Source of the DNA: Fimbriimonadales bacterium
GTDB lineage: Bacteria > Armatimonadota > Fimbriimonadia > Fimbriimonadales > ATM1
Direction: 5' to 3'
Length of the DNA: 64,000 nucleotides
Assembly (NCBI GenBank): GCA_026129745.1
Contig: JAHCHL010000007.1
Coordinates: 1 to 64,000, forward strand
Shown here: positions 49,337-57,281 of the stretch, in pieces
Layout of the letters: each line of letters starts with the position of its first letter
Position numbering within the stretch: position 1 is the first letter of the stretch
The notes under the pieces: generated by a model
Told to the model about the DNA's origin: nothing
What the model saw: the letters and a program-made list of their open reading frames with translations, nothing else
Database searches by the model: none
Position numbers and translations under genes: made by a program

Positions 49337-50572
49337 CTAAGCAGCCTTCAGCCAATCCGGAACAAGCGATTTCGCTTTCATGAGTTCGATCGCCTTCGCG
49401 ACGGCAGGATCAGGGTTGCCCGATTGCGTGACTTCGGCATCCGGAACAACCGGATTCCTTTCGAGCCTGACGCCCTTCGCGGTCACATAGTCGTTGACCG
49501 GATACTGAAGTTGGAACCCATGTGGCAACCGGCCGAACACCGAAGCCAACACCGCGCCAGCAGTTCGCGTACCCACGATAACCGCATTGCCTTGCTCTTT
49601 CAAGGCAGCAGCAGCGATTTCAGATGCGCTCGCAGAACCCCTGTTGACTAACACTGCGATCTGGCCTTTGAACGCCTCCGTCTTTTGCTCACGGGTTCTC
49701 ATCTTCTGGTTCGACCACTCAGCGATTGCGAATACATCCGACGGGTCTTTTCCTGTTTCCCGCGCATATCGGTCGGCAACTTGACGAGAAACGAATGTTC
49801 CGATCACCGTGTTGTTGGGAAGCAAGTGGCTGAGAAAGTGATTCAAATTGTTCACCGCGCCACCGCCGTTGCTGCGCAAGTCGATAATCAGCCGTTTCGC
49901 CTTCGCTGCTTCTGCAAACAGCTTCTCAAGGTTTTCGCGCCCATATCCCACATTGAAAGTGAACACTCTCAGAATGGCGGTTTCATCATCGATCCATGTC
50001 AGAGTCTCTGGGCGAACCGTCGAGAATCTCCTTCTCTCCACTTGGACGACTTCGATCCTGCCATCCGCGCGCTTGATCTTGAGTTCGACCTTCGTGCCTT
50101 CATCGCCGTCGAGCGTCGTGTCCTCTTCGACAGGCTTGCCATCGACTTCGATTATCACATCGCCAATTTGCAATCCTGCTTCCTTGGCCGGTCCATTGTC
50201 GCTAACGGCGCGCACAACCAATCCCTCGTCCTCTTTGCGAACGGTTGCGCCGACACCGATTGTCGAAGTCTGCGTTCGCTGAATCGCCGCCCGCGGAGTA
50301 ACAAGTCGAATGTGGCTTGCGCCGAACTCTCGAAGCGCACGGTTGATTGCATTGGTGAAAGCGGGTATCTCGGTCGCTTCGTCGACCGCTGCCTGTTGTT
50401 TCTCAATAAAGCTCGGCCACTTCGAAAAGTCCATGCCCGGAACAAAGGCCCGAGTCGTGACAAATTCCTCCACGGCTTTCAAAACCTCGGCCTTTTGCTC
50501 CGCCGATATCGGTTGCCCAAACGCAAATCCAGCCGCGAGAACGGCTGCGAAGATTCCAATGAGTCTTCTCAT
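49337..50572 (-). CDS. S41 family (C-terminal processing-type) protease with PDZ domain
   Basis: A 411-residue exported serine protease starting at the ATG that begins a clear signal peptide (MRRLIGIFAAVLAAGFAFGQ); longer in-frame starts add a non-signal leader. PDZ domain about 125-195 ('NGPAKEAGLQIGDVIIEVDG'), followed by the S41 core with 'LIIDLRSNGGGAVNNLNHFL' and the catalytic Ser in 'LVNRGSASASEIAAAALKEQ'; the Lys is in 'NAVIVGTRTAG' context. It may process envelope or secreted proteins. Confidence 0.9.
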   Translation of the reverse strand: MRRLIGIFAAVLAAGFAFGQPISAEQKAEVLKAVEEFVTTRAFVPGMDFSKWPSFIEKQQAAVDEATEIPAFTNAINRALREFGASHIRLVTPRAAIQRTQTSTIGVGATVRKEDEGLVVRAVSDNGPAKEAGLQIGDVIIEVDGKPVEEDTTLDGDEGTKVELKIKRADGRIEVVQVERRRFSTVRPETLTWIDDETAILRVFTFNVGYGRENLEKLFAEAAKAKRLIIDLRSNGGGAVNNLNHFLSHLLPNNTVIGTFVSRQVADRYARETGKDPSDVFAIAEWSNQKMRTREQKTEAFKGQIAVLVNRGSASASEIAAAALKEQGNAVIVGTRTAGAVLASVFGRLPHGFQLQYPVNDYVTAKGVRLERNPVVPDAEVTQSGNPDPAVAKAIELMKAKSLVPDWLKAA

Positions 50573-50624
50573 GAAATCCTGTACGGAGTTGGATCCCCCT
50601 GTGTTCCCCTCAAATCGAAGCAGG

Positions 50625-50668
50625 CGGCCGCCGAAGACCAGTCCGCGATCCTGATCTGTCGGCGGCCG
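50625..50668 (-). terminator. GC-rich hairpin between the cupin and S41 genes
   Basis: CGGCCGCCGA and TCGGCGGCCG, separated by 24 bases, form a perfect 10-bp stem between two minus-strand genes. No T-run follows. It may mark the 3' end of the cupin message or protect it. Confidence 0.45.
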
Positions 50669-50679
50669 GATAAGAGCAA

Positions 50680-51159
50680 TTAGCGCCCTTTGGCGTAGTC
50701 GATCATGCCCTGGAAGTCCACAACGACCACAGGTTCGTCTCCAATGACCCATGCGTCATGGCCCGATGGCAGCAATGAAACGTCGCCGGGTCTGCAGTCG
50801 AACGTCGTTCCGTCGTCCATCTTCACCCGTAGGACGCCGGCAACGTGATACTGGTAGTGCGGTGCCTCGCAGCTCTTCGTGTGAACGAGCGGTTGGACCG
50901 ACTCAGACCACTTCCAACCGGGTTCAAAGACCGCTCGGCCGATTGTTGCGCCGCCGACTTTGATGAGTTCCAGCCGGCCCTTTGGGAACTGGCGCACTTC
51001 ATCCGGCTTGCCGAAGCTCTTGTACTCTGCCTTAGGCTTGGATTGCGCCTCGGTTGCTTGGTGCGAACTGGCCGGGCTGAAGGGAGCCGCCAGCGCCACT
51101 GCTATCAACGCTGCCGCAATCGCTCCCACCGCTATTTTCAACGTCACTGTCTTACTCAT
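50680..51159 (-). CDS. Exported cupin-domain protein
   Basis: A 159-residue protein with an N-terminal hydrophobic segment ('LKIAVGAIAAALIAVALAAP') and a cupin domain: 'GATIGRAVFEPGWKWSESV', 'CEAPHYQYHVAGVLRVKMDD' and 'CRPGDVSLLPSGHDAWVIGD'. Metal-binding His candidates are H and H in 'APHYQYHVAG'. The ATG at 51159 follows a GGAGGAA site; upstream starts run into the promoter. It is divergent from an HxlR-type regulator, which probably controls it. Confidence 0.85.
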   Translation of the reverse strand: MSKTVTLKIAVGAIAAALIAVALAAPFSPASSHQATEAQSKPKAEYKSFGKPDEVRQFPKGRLELIKVGGATIGRAVFEPGWKWSESVQPLVHTKSCEAPHYQYHVAGVLRVKMDDGTTFDCRPGDVSLLPSGHDAWVIGDEPVVVVDFQGMIDYAKGR

Positions 51160-51187
51160 GACTGTTCCTCCAATCTTTGATACTCGT

Positions 51188-51231
51188 CGGCCCTTTGGGC
51201 CGGATAATAAAGAGTGTGGCAAGACAGTCAG
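51188..51231 (-). promoter_or_regulatory. Promoter and short dyad of the cupin gene
   Basis: On the minus strand CTGACT (51231-51226), a 16-base spacer and TATTAT (51209-51204) form a sigma-70-type promoter. A perfect short dyad CGGCCC-TTT-GGGCCG (51188-51202) sits at the expected transcript start. This is a likely operator for the divergent HxlR-type regulator or a 5' leader hairpin. Confidence 0.55.
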
Positions 51232-51263
51232 CGGAATGCAATACATAACCGGAAAGTCGCTTA

Positions 51264-51292
51264 TTGACTTTTTTGTCACCATGCAATATCAT
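51264..51292 (+). promoter_or_regulatory. Promoter of the hxlR-type gene
   Basis: TTGACT (51264-51269), an exactly 17-base spacer and TATCAT (51287-51292) give a near-consensus sigma-70 promoter 29 bp before the ATG. An AGGAG ribosome site follows. Confidence 0.7.
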
Positions 51293-51321
51293 GGCAACGA
51301 GTTATTCTTAAGGAGCAGTTC

Positions 51322-51645
51322 ATGGAACCTGAAACCGCGTTTGAGCGCATCGCCCAATTAATCGGTTGCAAGTGGTCGGTACGCATTCTTGTTTCACTCA
51401 GTTCCGGCGTCACCCGACCAAGCCAAATACTCAAACAAGAGGATGGGCTTTCTGCGAGAGTCATGCACCGCTGCCTCAATCGAATGGAAAAGGACGGCTT
51501 ATTGCAAAAGACCGTACTTCCTGAAGTTCCGCCGCACACCGAGTACGAACTAACCGACCAAGGTCACGAGTTTGTGAAGTTGCTAACTACGGTGCGAGAT
51601 ATGGCCACACAATGGAAAGGAACGCAGCGACCAGTAAAACTGTAG
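51322..51645 (+). CDS. HxlR-family transcriptional regulator
   Basis: A 107-residue winged-helix regulator: 'IAQLIGCKWSVRILVSLSSG', 'RPSQILKQEDGLSARVMHRC', 'LNRMEKDGLLQKTVLPEVPP' and 'EYELTDQGHEFVKLL'. These are the HxlR (MarR-like) hallmarks, a Cys near the N-terminus possibly acting as redox sensor (Cys16 in 'IGCKWS'). It is divergent from the exported cupin gene, sharing a 162-bp control region. It ends five bases before the convergent AI-2E-family gene. Confidence 0.92.
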   Translation: MEPETAFERIAQLIGCKWSVRILVSLSSGVTRPSQILKQEDGLSARVMHRCLNRMEKDGLLQKTVLPEVPPHTEYELTDQGHEFVKLLTTVRDMATQWKGTQRPVKL

Positions 51646-51649
51646 CGAC

Positions 51650-53011
51650 TTAACTTTGATGCCTTGATGGAATCCGTGGCAAGTCGAGTTCGCCAGATTG
51701 AGTCGTCGTCGTGTAACGAATCAATCGATCAAGAATCACTTTGATTGTTCCGGCGATCGGAAACGCGAGAATCATTCCGAGCAGTCCGAACAACGCTGCA
51801 CCCGAAAACACCACGAAGAAGCTAACAATGGGATGCAAGTCGACTGACTTCCCAACGATATTAGGGTGAATCAGCATATCCCAGCAAAGGCCAACAGCTA
51901 TGAAAGCAACGACGCAGATAATTGCATAATACGTTGGATCGCCCAAGTTTACAAATAGCACGTGAGTGTTTCCGCTCGATATCGCGGCTAAGAACAGCAG
52001 CGCGGCGGATATCCAGTTTCCAATGTAAGGAATCAAGTAGAAAACGCCGAACAGTAATGCCAAGAAAATAGCGAATGGCACTCCTAGAATCGACATCAAA
52101 ATCGCCATCACGGTGACATAGAGCGCGATGCTCGTCGTCAGTCCTCGCACATAGGATCCCATCACCATGCCGATATCTCCGAGTAAATCGGTTGCCGCAG
52201 GACGAATTGCTGGCGGAATCCAAGTGACGAATCGCCTTCTGAAGTTGTCGTAATCGAACAAGAAAAACAAAGTCAGTATCGGCGTGAAGATGATAAAGAT
52301 GATCGACGAAGTCAAATAAGTGAAGATCGCTTGGGCGCCACCGAATGCGCTGCCGATAAATCCTTGAATCGAACTCTCAATTTGCGAGCGTATTTGAAAC
52401 TTCTCATCCGCTTCTTCAACCGATGTTGGCAAACCAACTCGTTCCAACCAGCCCTTGTTTCTCGCAAAGAACTGATCGACGACGCCGGGTCGATTGAGAT
52501 CGTCCCATTGCGACAGTATTTGGGAACGCGACAAGGGCACTTCATAGGTGCGCAAGGACGAATCCATCTCACGGAAGAACGGTGCGAAGTAAGCATCGCT
52601 CTTTGTGGGATCCGCGAGCCAAGCTTTTAGGTCGATGGCATTGGACGGATAGTTGTTATTCCTGAGTTGTCGCTCGACATTCGGATCACCGAGAAAGCGA
52701 ATGAGTGGGCCAGGCAAGACTGTGTCGTATACGTAGCCAGTCGCTACCTCTTGGATTTCACCCAGCTGAGCGGCCGCTCTCGGAGCGACAAAGGCCACCG
52801 CAGTTCCAACGACCGTAAAAAATCCAATGAATACGATCCAGACAGCAGCCCAGCGCTTGAATCCGCGCTTGCGCAACGTGCGGATCAGCGGATCGACGAT
52901 CGCCGACACGATCATGCCGACGATGAAAGGCAATAGAATCGAGCGTACTGCGTACAAGAACGCCACGACGACCGCTACGATCGCCAGCCACAGCAGTACT
53001 CTCGATCCCAT
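51650..53011 (-). CDS. AI-2E family transporter (PerM/YtvI-like)
   Basis: A 453-residue membrane protein of the AI-2E exporter family with about seven or eight helices. Motifs at the N-terminus ('RSILLPFIVGMIVSAIVDPL', 'LRKRGFKRWAAVWIVFIGFF') and C-terminal ones ('LFGVFYLIPYIGNWISAALL', 'LHPIVSFFVVFSGAALFGLL', 'GMILAFPIAGTIKVILDRL') are typical. An unusually long hydrophilic insert (about 85-215) sits between helices 3 and 4. Substrate unknown; the family also includes Na+/H+ antiporters. Confidence 0.88.
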   Translation of the reverse strand: MGSRVLLWLAIVAVVVAFLYAVRSILLPFIVGMIVSAIVDPLIRTLRKRGFKRWAAVWIVFIGFFTVVGTAVAFVAPRAAAQLGEIQEVATGYVYDTVLPGPLIRFLGDPNVERQLRNNNYPSNAIDLKAWLADPTKSDAYFAPFFREMDSSLRTYEVPLSRSQILSQWDDLNRPGVVDQFFARNKGWLERVGLPTSVEEADEKFQIRSQIESSIQGFIGSAFGGAQAIFTYLTSSIIFIIFTPILTLFFLFDYDNFRRRFVTWIPPAIRPAATDLLGDIGMVMGSYVRGLTTSIALYVTVMAILMSILGVPFAIFLALLFGVFYLIPYIGNWISAALLFLAAISSGNTHVLFVNLGDPTYYAIICVVAFIAVGLCWDMLIHPNIVGKSVDLHPIVSFFVVFSGAALFGLLGMILAFPIAGTIKVILDRLIRYTTTTQSGELDLPRIPSRHQS

Positions 53012-53032
53012 TAAGAGCCTATCGGCAAGGGT

Positions 53033-53269
53033 TTACGCGCCGGCTTCGTCCGAACTGGCGCTGCCGATGGCGACTTTGCCTTCCTTTCGATGCTTAGCCC
53101 ATTCCGTAACCTTGTGCTTAAGCTCATCGAACTTGTGGGCGAGATCTTCTCGCGTCTCCGCTCCGGACTTTGGAGCAAGCAACAGGCCAGCGGCCGCGCC
53201 GACGAGGGCGCCAAGGCCAACTCCGGCAAGGAAGTACAGCATCACATTCTTATCGTGTTGTTCTGACAT
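53033..53269 (-). CDS. YtxH-domain small protein
   Basis: A 78-residue protein with a glycine-rich hydrophobic helix ('VMLYFLAGVGLGALVGAAAG', 'LLLAPKSGAETREDL') followed by charged helical residues. This is the YtxH pattern of stress-induced small membrane proteins. It is flanked by genes for similarly small membrane proteins on the same strand, stop to start one base apart from the next one. Confidence 0.85.
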   Translation of the reverse strand: MSEQHDKNVMLYFLAGVGLGALVGAAAGLLLAPKSGAETREDLAHKFDELKHKVTEWAKHRKEGKVAIGSASSDEAGA

Positions 53270-53677
53270 TTATTTCTCCTCCGCCGATTCATCGGCGGGC
53301 AAAGCTTTGGTTTCCCCAGACTTCTTACTCCTTACTACCCCAAAAACGCCCATTGCGAGTCGGATTGCGTCCATCCAGAGCGGCGTTGTGGGCTTCTGGA
53401 ACACCCTGGCAAGCTCCGAAACCGCCTTGACGACAGGCTCGGCCGCAGCGAGAGTCCCTGTCGCAGTTTCGGCCAGTCCGTCGATTCTCTGTACCGCCTT
53501 CCTTGCTTCACTAAGTGTTGCCTGTACGTCTTGCGTTACCAATTTGTCGACGTGAGCCACCAACTCATCGACCTTCTCGCCCGTCGTAGCGAGTCTGCTC
53601 AACAGGACTGACATTACGATGAGCAAGAGCACGAGCAAAACCGACTGAACACTGAGCAATATGATATATGGGTCCAT
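53270..53677 (-). CDS. DUF948-like membrane protein with coiled coil
   Basis: A 135-residue protein with one N-terminal helix ('IILLSVQSVLLVLLLIVMSV') followed by a coiled coil ('DELVAHVDKLVTQDVQATLS', 'EARKAVQRIDGLAETATGTL') and a short C-terminal domain ending 'MGVFGVVRSK'. This resembles DUF948 general stress proteins. It lies between YtxH and another small coiled-coil membrane gene. Confidence 0.72.
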   Translation of the reverse strand: MDPYIILLSVQSVLLVLLLIVMSVLLSRLATTGEKVDELVAHVDKLVTQDVQATLSEARKAVQRIDGLAETATGTLAAAEPVVKAVSELARVFQKPTTPLWMDAIRLAMGVFGVVRSKKSGETKALPADESAEEK

Positions 53678-53701
53678 AGCGGCTGGGAATCTCGGAACAG
53701 C

Positions 53702-54064
53702 TTAACCTTCGACGCCCTTATCCGAACTCCTGCTGGATTCTCGCGGAGGTGCCGCCTCGGAGAATTTAGAAACGATCTCGACCAATTTGGGCAGATAGTC
53801 AGCCCAACCGTCAACACGCGACGCGACATCGACTTCAGGCTCTCTCTTTGGCGGTACAAGTCGATCGACATGACGGCTGATTGATTGGGCTGCATCGAGT
53901 GTTGGCACGACTTCGCGCTCGGCCATGTCTTTGATCTGTTGTTCAAGTCGTGCAATGCGATCCTGGGTGTTGGCAAATTGCTTGGCGAGTTGAACTGCTT
54001 TGAAGACCAGCGCGGCACCAACTGCCGCTGTCAATACCGCCAACCCAATTGCCAAATACTCCAT
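53702..54064 (-). CDS. Small coiled-coil membrane protein
   Basis: A 120-residue protein with an N-terminal helix ('YLAIGLAVLTAAVGAALVFK') and coiled-coil region ('LAKQFANTQDRIARLEQQIK'). It resembles the next gene in layout but not closely in sequence, so the two could be relics of one family. Its start overlaps the stop of mnmA by one base. Function unknown. Confidence 0.68.
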   Translation of the reverse strand: MEYLAIGLAVLTAAVGAALVFKAVQLAKQFANTQDRIARLEQQIKDMAEREVVPTLDAAQSISRHVDRLVPPKREPEVDVASRVDGWADYLPKLVEIVSKFSEAAPPRESSRSSDKGVEG

Positions 54065-55134
54065 CAGGCGCCTGACCCCATGATCGTGCCCCCTGCGATT
54101 ACACTCTCACCTCGATAGAAAACCGCGGTTTGTCCGGGCGTGACGGCGCGCACAGCTTCATCGAATACCGCCTTTGCAGGTGATCCAGGATAAAGCGTCG
54201 CTTTGACAGGGTGCATGTTGTATCGGATTTTTCCCATGACGCGAATCGGTGCATTTGCAGAGAGCACGACGTCGTCAAACAAAACTTCCTTGCGCAACAA
54301 GTCTTCATCGGAACCGACGACGACACGATTCGACCTTGGCTCCACGCGCAATACGTAAATCGGCTTGCCCTCGACATTAAGTCGCAAACCGCGCCGCTGA
54401 CCAACCGTGTACAGTGCGACGCCCCCGTGTTCGCCCAAAACCTTTCCGGACGCGTCGACAATTTCGCCACGTTCCAAGGACTCCGGCCTCGACTTCCGCA
54501 AGAACTCGCGATATCCTCCTGCCTCGCTAACGAAACAAATCTCTTGCGAATCCGGCTTCGACCATACAGAAAGTCCGAGTTCTTTTGCGATTTGCCTCGT
54601 CTCGTGCTTGCTTGGAAGTTCTCCCAATGGAAACCTTGTTCGACGCAGTTGCTCTTGATTCAACATGTAAAGCGCGTAGCTCTGATCCTTTTCCTTTGAT
54701 CGCGCGCGAAGCAATCTCCACCTGCCGTTGTAATTGCGAACGCGTGCGTAGTGGCCTGTCGCTAAGAACTCACATCCGATCTCGTCCGCTTTCTTCATCA
54801 ACAAATCGAACTTTACGTGACGATTGCATTCGACGCACGGGTTTGGCGTGCGACCCGACTCATATTCGTCGAGAAAATGATCGATTACCGTTTGGCGAAA
54901 CTCATCGCGCATATTGACGACGTAATACGGAATGCCCAGCTTGCCGGCAACCCGACGTGCGTCTTCAACCGCTCCTAATGAGCAACAGCCAGAATGCCGA
55001 GGGTCCGTCTGACTCTCTTGCCATATCTGCATCGTTACGCCGACTGCTTCGTACCCGCGACGAACCATCAGGGCGGCGACCACGCTTGAGTCCACCCCGC
55101 CGGACATCGCAACGAGCACTCGGCGCTTCGACAT
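54064..55134 (-). CDS. mnmA: tRNA 2-thiouridylase MnmA
   Basis: A 356-residue tRNA-modifying enzyme making 2-thiouridine at position 34. The PP-loop 'AMSGGVDSSVVAALMV', catalytic Cys 'NPCVECNRHVKF', second active-site Cys 'DSQEICFVSEAGG' and 'GEHGGVALYTVGQRRGL' are all present. The C-terminal barrel ends 'PGQTAVFYRGESVIAGGTI'. It is co-directional with the small membrane protein genes downstream. Confidence 0.97.
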   Translation of the reverse strand: MSKRRVLVAMSGGVDSSVVAALMVRRGYEAVGVTMQIWQESQTDPRHSGCCSLGAVEDARRVAGKLGIPYYVVNMRDEFRQTVIDHFLDEYESGRTPNPCVECNRHVKFDLLMKKADEIGCEFLATGHYARVRNYNGRWRLLRARSKEKDQSYALYMLNQEQLRRTRFPLGELPSKHETRQIAKELGLSVWSKPDSQEICFVSEAGGYREFLRKSRPESLERGEIVDASGKVLGEHGGVALYTVGQRRGLRLNVEGKPIYVLRVEPRSNRVVVGSDEDLLRKEVLFDDVVLSANAPIRVMGKIRYNMHPVKATLYPGSPAKAVFDEAVRAVTPGQTAVFYRGESVIAGGTIMGSGA

Positions 55135-55149
55135 TACTTTCAGCCGAGT

Positions 55150-56292
55150 TTACCGGGCAGGGCCGCTCCGTCTCTGGATCTCACGATCAGACAAGAGGGT
55201 CTCGATCCCATCGCCCGTCGACGAAAGAAATGAGCCGTCCGGATATCGCACATACCAAGTTGGCGTAACGCTCACTTCGAGCTTATAGCCATCGAGACGA
55301 TCGCGATGAACCGACTCTGCAAACGGCTGTCGCAACTCTTCTGAAGTTAGTAACGCCATCGCTTCCCCACTGTCCAACCCGATCGCGGCAAGCAACGCAG
55401 TCATATCTTCGGGGCTCGACAAATCCTGGTTTTGCATCATCGCGTCGGCGAATTCCCAAAACTTGCCTTTCGACTTTGCATACTCGGCAAAGATCGCCGC
55501 TGTCCCGGAATTCGGATGTGTTCCCAAAAGCGGGAAGTGCCTAAAGACCAACCGTATCTTGCCTTTCAGCCTCCCTTCCATCTGTTGCTTGACATACATA
55601 TGATTGCGACCGCAGCTGGGACAGTGCATGTCCGAAAACGCGACGATGACGATCGGCGCATCCTCAGGTCCAATCGACGGACTGTCAGGCCGCACCAGTT
55701 GAACGTCTTCCGCGGGCTTGACATCCACGACTTGCATCCCAACGGTCGCGCTCTCCTTGGCGGCTATGTATCCCCACGCTCCCGCACCGCCCATTGACAA
55801 GACCGCAAAAACTCCCAGGGCAGCCATCGGCAAACCTGTCGCTCCGGATTCTCTGCGCGAAATCTGACCGGCAGTCTGTGCCACAAACGCCAAAAGCATG
55901 ATTACTCCGCTCGCCCAACACCAAATGCAAACAGCCTGCACCTCCAGCGAGGCGTGAACAAGCAAAAAGATGCTCGCGACAGTCCCAGCCCCGAGCAAAC
56001 CCCACACCGCGCTGCCAAGCCTCGCTGTGGCAGAAACGCCCTTTGACTCCCGAACGATCGCCAAAATGGCTACAAGAACATACAGGGCTGCACCAATAAA
56101 AGCCGTGGGTATTCCGGCAACCTTCGCCCACGGGCTTTTCGCGACCTGATCGCAACCCGACACGGCCCCGGCCGCCACATCTCCACAAGGAATGCTCGCT
56201 TCGAACAGGTGAAACATCCCAATGATGAGCGCGACCGCGCCCCCTGCACATGCGAGAACAAAGACGATCCGGTTGACGATATCTGGCCTCAT
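55150..56292 (-). CDS. VKOR-DsbA fusion: disulfide-forming quinone reductase and thioredoxin-fold oxidase
   Basis: A 380-residue membrane protein that couples disulfide formation to quinones. The VKOR domain (about 1-140) has four helices with loop cysteines Cys36 and Cys47 ('SIPCGDVAAGAVSGC') and the active-site pair Cys122/Cys125 ('VCIWCWA'). After one more helix, a DsbA/thioredoxin-like domain (about 205-365) has Cys224-Pro-Ser-Cys227 ('DMHCPSCGRN') and cis-Pro in 'SVTPTWYV'. The fusion makes a self-contained oxidative folding system. Found in a region with many secreted Cys-bearing proteins. Confidence 0.93.
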   Translation of the reverse strand: MRPDIVNRIVFVLACAGGAVALIIGMFHLFEASIPCGDVAAGAVSGCDQVAKSPWAKVAGIPTAFIGAALYVLVAILAIVRESKGVSATARLGSAVWGLLGAGTVASIFLLVHASLEVQAVCIWCWASGVIMLLAFVAQTAGQISRRESGATGLPMAALGVFAVLSMGGAGAWGYIAAKESATVGMQVVDVKPAEDVQLVRPDSPSIGPEDAPIVIVAFSDMHCPSCGRNHMYVKQQMEGRLKGKIRLVFRHFPLLGTHPNSGTAAIFAEYAKSKGKFWEFADAMMQNQDLSSPEDMTALLAAIGLDSGEAMALLTSEELRQPFAESVHRDRLDGYKLEVSVTPTWYVRYPDGSFLSSTGDGIETLLSDREIQRRSGPAR

Positions 56293-56400
56293 TGCAAGCC
56301 GCTATTCTGACGGGACTTCAGACCCGTTCGCATCCTACCTATCCACAACAACGAAACACGCCCAAAGATTCCGCGTCGAAGTAACTGCGCATGTCCTCCA

Positions 56401-56482
56401 GGGGTCGAGGCAAACCCAGCCTCCGCGAGGCTCCCCGACCCCTCTCCATCTTCAAGGCCGGTCAATAGTGGCGACCGGCCTT
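56401..56482 (+). ncRNA. Candidate structured RNA (two adjacent hairpins)
   Basis: Between divergent genes, a nested structure is visible: GGGGTCG (56401-56407) pairs with CGACCCC (56436-56442) around an inner hairpin AGCCTC-CGC-GAGGCT (56418-56432). Twelve bases later AAGGCCGGTC (56454-56463) pairs perfectly with GACCGGCCTT (56473-56482), followed by T. The second resembles a short terminator. Because neighbours are divergent, neither hairpin terminates them. It could be a small RNA gene or a 5' leader element of the downstream amidase gene. No known RNA family recognised. Confidence 0.4.
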
Positions 56483-56524
56483 TACCATAGGTTGACAACT
56501 TCCCCCTCCCGCGACCTCTACAGC

Positions 56525-56989
56525 ATGTCGATGAGGAGAACGATGGTTTTGGTCGCCAAACAGGAACTGGAGGCGGGAGCAAAGGAGATTGGAGGCAACA
56601 ACCAAGGCCCCTTTGTAGAGAAGTACCTCAATCCAAGCGGAATCCGCCCCCCGCAGCCTTGGTGCGCGGCATTTGTCTCATGGTGCCTGCGCGAATCTGC
56701 AAGGATCAACCGCACTATGCCACCCCTCCCCTACTTCATCCGAGCAAGATCCTTCTATCGAGACGGCTTATCGCGGGGTCTGCTCGCGAAAGACCCGCAG
56801 CCCGGCGACATTGTCGTTTGGTGGCGAGGCAGAAAAGACGGCCCGCTCGGCCACGTCGGAATCGTCGAGCTGCGCCATGGTCAATGGATCCAAACGATCG
56901 AAGGAAATCGAACCACCAAAGTCGCCCGGTTCACCTACGACCTTGGCCGAATGCCCCGACTGCTCGGCTTTGTTCGTATTCCGGGCTAA
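56525..56989 (+). CDS. CHAP-domain protein (cysteine amidohydrolase/peptidase)
   Basis: A 154-residue protein that is one CHAP/NlpC-P60-type domain. The catalytic Cys is Cys47 ('WCAAFVSWCLRESAR'), the His is His110 ('PLGHVGIVE') and an acidic/Asn partner is in 'TIEGNRTTKVAR'. CHAP proteins cleave peptidoglycan peptides or amide bonds. The ATG at 56525 is chosen because it starts the domain; upstream in-frame Met at 56222 would overlap the divergent gene. No signal peptide, so it may act in the cytoplasm or be exported otherwise. Confidence 0.88.
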   Translation: MSMRRTMVLVAKQELEAGAKEIGGNNQGPFVEKYLNPSGIRPPQPWCAAFVSWCLRESARINRTMPPLPYFIRARSFYRDGLSRGLLAKDPQPGDIVVWWRGRKDGPLGHVGIVELRHGQWIQTIEGNRTTKVARFTYDLGRMPRLLGFVRIPG

Positions 56990-57143
56990 GACATCGGTCT
57001 TATCGGGCGCAAACTGCCTATTGCAATCAAGATCGTGTACGCGATCGACTGCATCCTCACGGCAACCAAAGAGGAGACGCCGGCATTCCGCTGACTAACC
57101 GGGAAGACTTTGTAAGGTTGTTGGTTCATCTCAACCCATGCTT

Positions 57144-57180
57144 TTGACAATACTTCACAACGTTCCTACAAGACTTGTAG
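57144..57180 (+). promoter_or_regulatory. Promoter with dyad upstream of the ECF sigma gene
   Basis: TTGACA (57144-57149), a 17-base spacer and TACAAG (57167-57172) form a plausible promoter about 110 bp before the gene. The -10 box is inside a perfect odd palindrome CTACAAG-A-CTTGTAG (57166-57180). A second, ECF-like element (GGAACC at 57218-57223, then GTTGA at 57241) lies closer to the gene and could allow autoregulation. The 56990-57281 gap holds no convincing gene. Confidence 0.45.
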
Positions 57181-57281
57181 AACATATACAGTTATTGACG
57201 ATTATCCTCGAACACCAGGAACCTCCGAGACGTCAAACTTGTTGACAGTTACGGACGCCCCCACAGGGCGCAGGAGACACG

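Noticed and set aside
49685-50683. Plus-strand frame of 332 codons opposite the S41 protease
   Set aside because: The opposite strand encodes a complete PDZ-S41 enzyme with signal peptide; this one has none of these features.
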